Positions 58,381 to 64,000 of a stretch of DNA of 64,000 bases are shown here, piece after piece (position 1 is the stretch's first letter; the number at the start of each line of letters is the position of its first letter). Under the pieces are notes generated by a model, which was not told where the DNA came from, did no database searches, and saw only the letters and a list, made by a program, of their open reading frames with translations. The stretch is taken from NCBI GenBank assembly GCA_028456385.1, contig JALNQF010000097.1:106113-170112 (forward strand). Direction: 5' to 3'. Position numbers and translations under genes: made by a program. The stretch comes from Ophiosphaerella korrae (taxonomy: Eukaryota; Ascomycota; Dothideomycetes; Pleosporales; Phaeosphaeriaceae).

Positions 58381-61300
58381 TTAAGGTTATCTTCTAGTTC
58401 CTATGTTTTTTCCTATAGTTGCCTTTTCTCGTCTATACCTATCTATTCTACTAAGTAGTAATTCCTACTATTATAGAACTAGTATACTAGGATTTCTTTA
58501 ACTTTTTATTCTTCTTATTCTCTATATATATCTACTTTATATACTAGTAGTTCTATGTTCTATAGTACTATCTTAAGTAGTACTACGTAGAAGGTTAAGT
58601 ATATCCTTATCTTATCTAGTAGCTTTAGTTTAAATATAACTAGCGTAACTTCTTTTTCTACTTTATATAGTCTTATCTTAACGTAATCTAGTTTTAAACT
58701 AGGTTGTTTACTCTTAATATTCTTTTATACTAACTATACTTTTTCTCTCTTTTTAAATTAAGGTTTTTATTTATACTTCTTGTTATAGTATTTTACTATC
58801 TAATTATATAGGAATTCTACGTCCTATCTTAGTTAATTATATATATTTCTAAGTTTGTTAGCAAAGTTTTCTCTTCTTAGAGACTAAGATACTTTAGTTC
58901 TTAGTATTCTATATACACTAGGTTTAAATCTATAATTTATAAAGAAGAGTAATACTCTTATTACTATATTCTTTGCGCTGTTGTATACTAACTATACTAT
59001 AAGTAGTAGCTATACCTAATTATTCTAGTTGTAGTTAAGGTAGTATCTTAAATACTATTCTACTATCTAATTTATTTATTCTAATTATCTATCTATCTAT
59101 AGGTAGTATACTGTTAACATTATATATTTAATTTCTAATTACGCTATTATTATTCCCTATAGTTTTAATATAAATTTTATATCTCTATCTATAATAATCT
59201 TATCTAGTAGTCTATATTAGCTAATTATAGTTCCTAGAACCTAGTATATAGCAACCTCTATCTTACTTTTTTCTTTATATAGTCTAAAGTATAAATACTT
59301 TATAAGTTTATCTACTATTATTAAGATTCTATTATACTTAACTCCTAATATTAAGTCTTTTAACCTAGGTAGCTTCGTAATAAAGTCTATTATAATAACT
59401 TTCTATAGTTATTCTAGTACTTTTACTAGTTATAGTATTCTATATAGTATGTATCTATTATACTTATTTCTTTAATATTCTATATAGTCTTGTAGTACTT
59501 CTATTACTAGTTATCTTACTTTTAGGATATAGTAATCTTATAGTAACCTATTAAGGGTTTTATTAATCCCTTAGTATCTATATACTAGTAATTTGTAGAA
59601 TTATTATATAAATTCTCTTTAAATTTTCTTTAGGATATATATTCTTCTATAAGCTTGTATAAGTCTTTCTTAGGTTTTAAGTTTCTCTATTTCTTTAGAT
59701 ACTTCTTACGTTGTTTTTTAAATCTATTTATTTAGCTTACTACTCTTCCTTTTAAGTGTTACAGCTATTTTAGGTGTATTTAGAACTAAATATCCTTCTT
59801 TATTTTTAACTAGGACTATACTAGTAGCGCTTACTTCTTCTTATAAGTCTAGTCTTCTACTAAAAGTATCTATAAACTAATTGTCTTTCCCTTTTATATA
59901 TATAATTTCTATATTAAATATTAATAGATATTCTTACTATCTTGTATAGTATTATAATAGTTCCTTGTTTATTATAAATCCTATAAGATTTTTATAGTTA
60001 GTATAGACTTTTATCTAATATTTTACTTTTTATAAGTATACTCTCTATTATTTAAATACTTTATAGATTACTAGTATCTCTTTGTTATAAATTAAGTAGT
60101 TAAGTTCTACTATCTTTATTTTCTTAGAGAAGTATTTAACTAAGTATTTTTTTTTAGTCTCTAGGTCTTCTTGTATTAGTGCTATTTTGTAGACTAAATT
60201 AGATATATCTATTTTTACTATTACTAGTAGGTCTAGGTTATATATTCTAATAACTAGGTTTTCTATAAACTTCTTTTTAATCTTATTAAATACTTTATCG
60301 CATTCTATTATCTATTTAAATAGCGTATCTTTCTTTATAAGTCTTGTTATTAGTTCTATATCTTTAGACTATCTTACTATTAACTTCTTATAAAAGTTAG
60401 CTAGCCTATAAAATTATTATACTTCCTTTAAGTTTTTTAGTGTTAGCTATTTGTTAATTAATTTAATCTTTCTTAAGTTAATTTTAATTTTTCTTAGTTT
60501 AATAATAAATCCTAGGAAATCTATTTCCTTTATATAGAATTTGCACTTTCTTATTTTTAGAAATAGTTTATTTTCTACTAGTTTCTTTAATACTTTGTAT
60601 ACGTATTGTACGTATTCTTCCTCTATTTCTAAGAATATAAGGATGTTGTTTAAGTATATAAATATAAATATATCTAAGTACTCTCTTAGTACTATGTTAA
60701 TCCTTTCTTAGAATACTACTAGTATATTTGTTAAGCTAAATAGTATAACTAAGTATTTATATAGTCTATATTGTATTCTAAACGCTATTTTCTATTTATT
60801 ACCTTTTTTAATTCTAATCTAATAGTAGGTATTTTAGATATCTAGCTTTATAAAGATCTTTACTTTTTATAGTTTATCTTATATTCTATCTATTTATAGT
60901 AGTAGGTATTAGTTCTTATTTATAATTATATTAGTTTTTCTAAAATCTACGTAAGGCCTTTTATTATTTATTCCTTTCTTGTCTATAAATATAAGTCTAT
61001 AAGCTACTAAGGATTTAGATTCTTTTATTTATTTCTTTTTTATTACGGTCTAAATAAACGCTTATTTAATCTTAGATTTTTCTTCTATTTTTTAATAGAC
61101 TAGGCTCTATCTTAAGTTTTTTCTTTCTTCTAGTTCTATTACTAAGTTCTATAGTTAATATTCTAGAAGGTAGTCTTTAGGCTCTATAAGCTATTTTTCT
61201 TATTTTTTATATTCTTCTAGGAATTCTCTTTTATAGGTGCTTATATTAGCTTTTAGTGTATTAGTTTTACTATAACTAATTTTTCCTATTCTTTAATTAA

Positions 61301-63838
61301 TGTGTAGGTTAGTTATTTATAACTATAGTATTCCTAATATTATATCTTATTTGTTATTAATTGTTATTATATCTATAACTATGTTTTTAATTGTTATTTC
61401 TTCTAATTTAAGCGTAGAAGGAACTGTCTCGAACCTAATAAGTTCTTAGAATAGTTTTCCTTTAATTATACTTAGTTATTAAGGGTATTTCTTTATTATA
61501 TACTTTATTCCTTATATTTCTATAAACTTCTTTAATATAAAGTTTCTTGTAGCTCTACTATTAATTATTAGTTATACTTTCTTTTCTTAATATATACCTA
61601 TTTTTATAATATATAGGCCTCTTATACCTTCTAACTATTTTTATTTAGGCTCTTTTATAAACTATCTATCTTTTTAAAGCTATAGCCCTACTTTAAGCTT
61701 ATATTTTTTATATTTTAGATATTTATTATATATATATTTATACTATAGTCCTCCTTAGACGTATTTCTTTAATAGTTTTAGGCTAGGTCTTATTACTACG
61801 TATCTATCTTCTAGGATTATCTCTTATCTTTAGATATCTTCTACTAGAATTACTCTTATATAGTTATATCCTTTTCTTCTTATAAGCTATACTTTATTAT
61901 TTACTTTAGAGTTCCTATATATAATATAATTCTTATCTAAGTATACTAACTATAATACTTTAAAGTATACTAGATATTTTAGATCTATTAATTTGTTATC
62001 CCCTTCTTAGTACTTATCTCTTCTAGGTGTATCTATTATTAGGATATAGTACACTACTAGTACTCTTAGTATATAGGCTTTATTAATCTATTGCGTTTTT
62101 CTTATAAAGTATTACTACTCTTCTTATATAGGTATTCTTTTTACTATAACTATATATTACTTTATCTATTCCTAAAATAGTATAAACTTTATTTTTTTAG
62201 GATTACGTTCTTTTTAGTCTTTATACGCTTCCTCTATACTTATAACTAGTAAGTATTTCTAAATAAACTTCTATTTTTTATTTTATTCCTCTATATCTAT
62301 TATTATATAGCTATTATAGCTATATATTATTAGCTAGGTATACTTTATACCTCTTATACTAACCTATTTCTTACTTTCTTATAGTCCTTTAGAGGAAGCT
62401 ATAGTAGTCTCTTTATCTAGTACTAGTCCTTTAGCCTAGATTAATAGTACTAAGAGCTCTTCTCTTTCTAAATCTTCTATTAGTAGGTCTATTATATATA
62501 CTATCTCTTCTAGCTACGCTTTTATTCTTTCTTTTGTTACTACTACTTTATTTCTCTATTATAGGAAGTATCTTACTCTTTACTTACTAGAAAGATATAT
62601 AGTAGTTATCTTTATAACAAAAGGTCTAATAGAGTATTATATATTATATTTCTTTACTCCTAGCTACTTTCTCTTAAGGTTTAGCTTATACTTATAGTAC
62701 TTCCTTCTTTTTCTTAGTTATTTTTAACTAAGTTTCTTTCTTTAAGTCTTTACTTTTGCAATCCTTTATAAAGTATCTTAGTTTCCTATATTTATAATAT
62801 ACTATCTCCTTCTTCTTTTATAATTAGTAGTTTTTCGCGTAGTAGCTTTTCTTACTATAGTTAAAGTACGTAAAGTCTTTATTCTTCTTTTTTCTCTTAT
62901 CTTTATTAGTATTAAGGATTATAAAGTCTCCTTTATCTTAGTTCTAGACGTAACTTTTATATTTGTTTTTCTTCTATTCTTAAAGATTATTATTAATTTA
63001 TATTACCTATTATTTTAGAGTCTCTAGTATCTATAGTTTCTCTATATAGATTATTTTATATTAAATCTTAGAGTTTAGTCTTTGTTTAAATCTTAATATT
63101 AAAGCTAATTTATTCTATTCTATATTTTATAATAGTTATTTAAACTATAATACGTATTTTAGAATACTCTAGGTCTACGTAAGCTTTTTTAGCTATTCTT
63201 CTACTTATCTAGTAATATCTATATCTCTAAATACTACTCTTATTTATTTAGTAAAGTATTTATAACTTCTAAAGATAGCTCTAGTCTTATCTTTTTAGGT
63301 TATTAGTAAGTATATTGTGTAATCTATCTAATATAGTTTGTACTATCTTATTATATTTTCCTCTAGGTATAACCTAATATATATTACCTTCTTTTCTTTT
63401 ATATCGAAGTATAGTACTTATATATCTATCTAGAGTTGTACTAAAGCTATAAAGGGTCTTAGTTTTTTCTTAGTTCTATTAAACTTTTTAAGGACAAGTA
63501 TCTTTAGTAGTTTCTTTATAGTACTTATTACTAGGCGTTGTATAATTAATTCTATTTAATTCTATCCTTTAATAATAGCTTTAATCTATACCTTATTCTA
63601 TTTTACGTAATCTTATAGTTCTTTGTTTTACGTTTCTAGAGCGTTAATTACTATCTTTATATCTTCTTTATCTAAGATTAGATTGTTAATTTAGTCTTTA
63701 ATTATTTCTTATATAGTACTATTAGACTTATAACTACTCTTAGGGGCTTTACTTATTTTAGTTAAACTTTCTACTATTATATTAGCTAGACTATATATTA
63801 CTTACGCTTTACTTCTTGCAATAACTAAATTAGTAAGG

Positions 63839-64000
63839 TGTAATAGGTATTACTAGGGTTAACTTCCTAATACCTAATTAGGAGTTAGTAGATTAAGAGA
63901 TAATAACAAAAGTTTATATTAGGATCTATAATAACTATAAATAATAGAAGATATTTTATAACTATCTTGTATTAGCGTTCTATAGTTAAAGGATTAAATT
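63839..64000. repeat. LTR unit, copy B 5' LTR, truncated by window edge
   Basis: Begins TGTAATAGG and follows the 57240 copy closely to the last base of the window, so the element extends beyond it. Confidence 0.75.

Larger units (their letters stand above)
57240..64000 (-). mobile_element. Ty3/Gypsy chromovirus copy B, nearly full length, RIP-degraded, 5' LTR cut by window edge
   Basis: LTR copies begin at 57240 (TATAATAGGTGTTACTAG) and 63839 (TGTAATAGGTATTACTAG). Between them, on the minus strand from right to left: a zinc-knuckle remnant near 62806-62748 (YKYRKLRYFIKDCK, three ligands lost), RT with YLNNILIF (60645-60650 are the two Asp-to-Asn codons of YLDD) followed by LFLKIRKCKFYIKEIDFLGF, RNase H region, integrase zinc finger (DYIEY in place of DCIEC, near 59490), core DFITKLPR (59385-59387 Asp kept), C-terminus YNSAKNIVIRVLLFF, and a chromodomain near 58370-58480 (KEILVY, NSRNYYLVE, KKLEEF). 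Dozens of stops; certainly inactive. Confidence 0.85.

Overview
The window is genomic DNA of a filamentous ascomycete (Pezizomycotina). Dothideomycetes/Pleosporales is my best guess, but the sequence alone does not fix the order. The evidence is short GT-AG introns (48-114 bp) with CTRAC/CTAAT-type branch sites; fungus-specific genes (white collar 2, Mdm12 of ERMES, a Clr5-domain protein, RTA1-like, HET-domain genes, large-subunit catalase); and a very AT-rich block at the right end that carries the footprint of repeat-induced point mutation (RIP). Where introns were visible I rebuilt exon structures by hand. Splice positions could be off by a base or two.

Layout. 1-675: 3' part of an amidohydrolase gene. 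676-4448: no gene seen. 4449-6113 (-): four-exon family-2 glycosyltransferase. 6114-13069: about 7 kb of ordinary-composition DNA without a supportable gene. 13070-16407: divergent pair of a short-chain dehydrogenase (-) and a Clr5-domain protein (+). 16629-22841: RAD50 (-) and a white-collar-2-type PAS/GATA photoreceptor partner (+), divergent, with paired CACGTGA sites between them. 23311-31408: more accessory in character, with a doubtful hypothetical gene broken by a TAG, a C2H2 zinc-finger gene, a decayed HET gene, an unknown Cys/His protein and two MITE-like inverted-repeat elements. 31934-45639: core genes again, namely a secreted GH43-like enzyme, a CTNNBL1-like ARM protein, an RTA1-like membrane protein, a large catalase, a 49-residue Cys-rich protein and Mdm12. 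47583-49091 (-): a HET-domain gene stopped by two TAG codons.

From about 49.2 kb to the end the DNA is a transposon graveyard with almost no CpA/TpG. It holds a Pogo/Fot1-type DNA transposon (transposase on -, all three catalytic Asp codons now Asn) and several chromodomain Ty3/Gypsy elements on -, apparently nested (D interrupted by A, A interrupted by B). The TG-starting LTR-like unit recurs at 54928, 57240 and 63839, and in degraded form near 51630. Reverse transcriptase, integrase, zinc-knuckle and chromodomain signatures can be read through the stops.

The housekeeping genes do not form one pathway. The best-supported themes are DNA repair, light sensing and oxidative defence in the core part, and genome defence (RIP) acting on transposons and probably spilling into the adjacent HET gene. 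I found no clear new multi-gene system. The most notable observations are the RIP-type nonsense codons in the HET gene, the shared terminal sequence of the Pogo element and a distant MITE, and an open antisense frame at the 3' end of both chromovirus copies.
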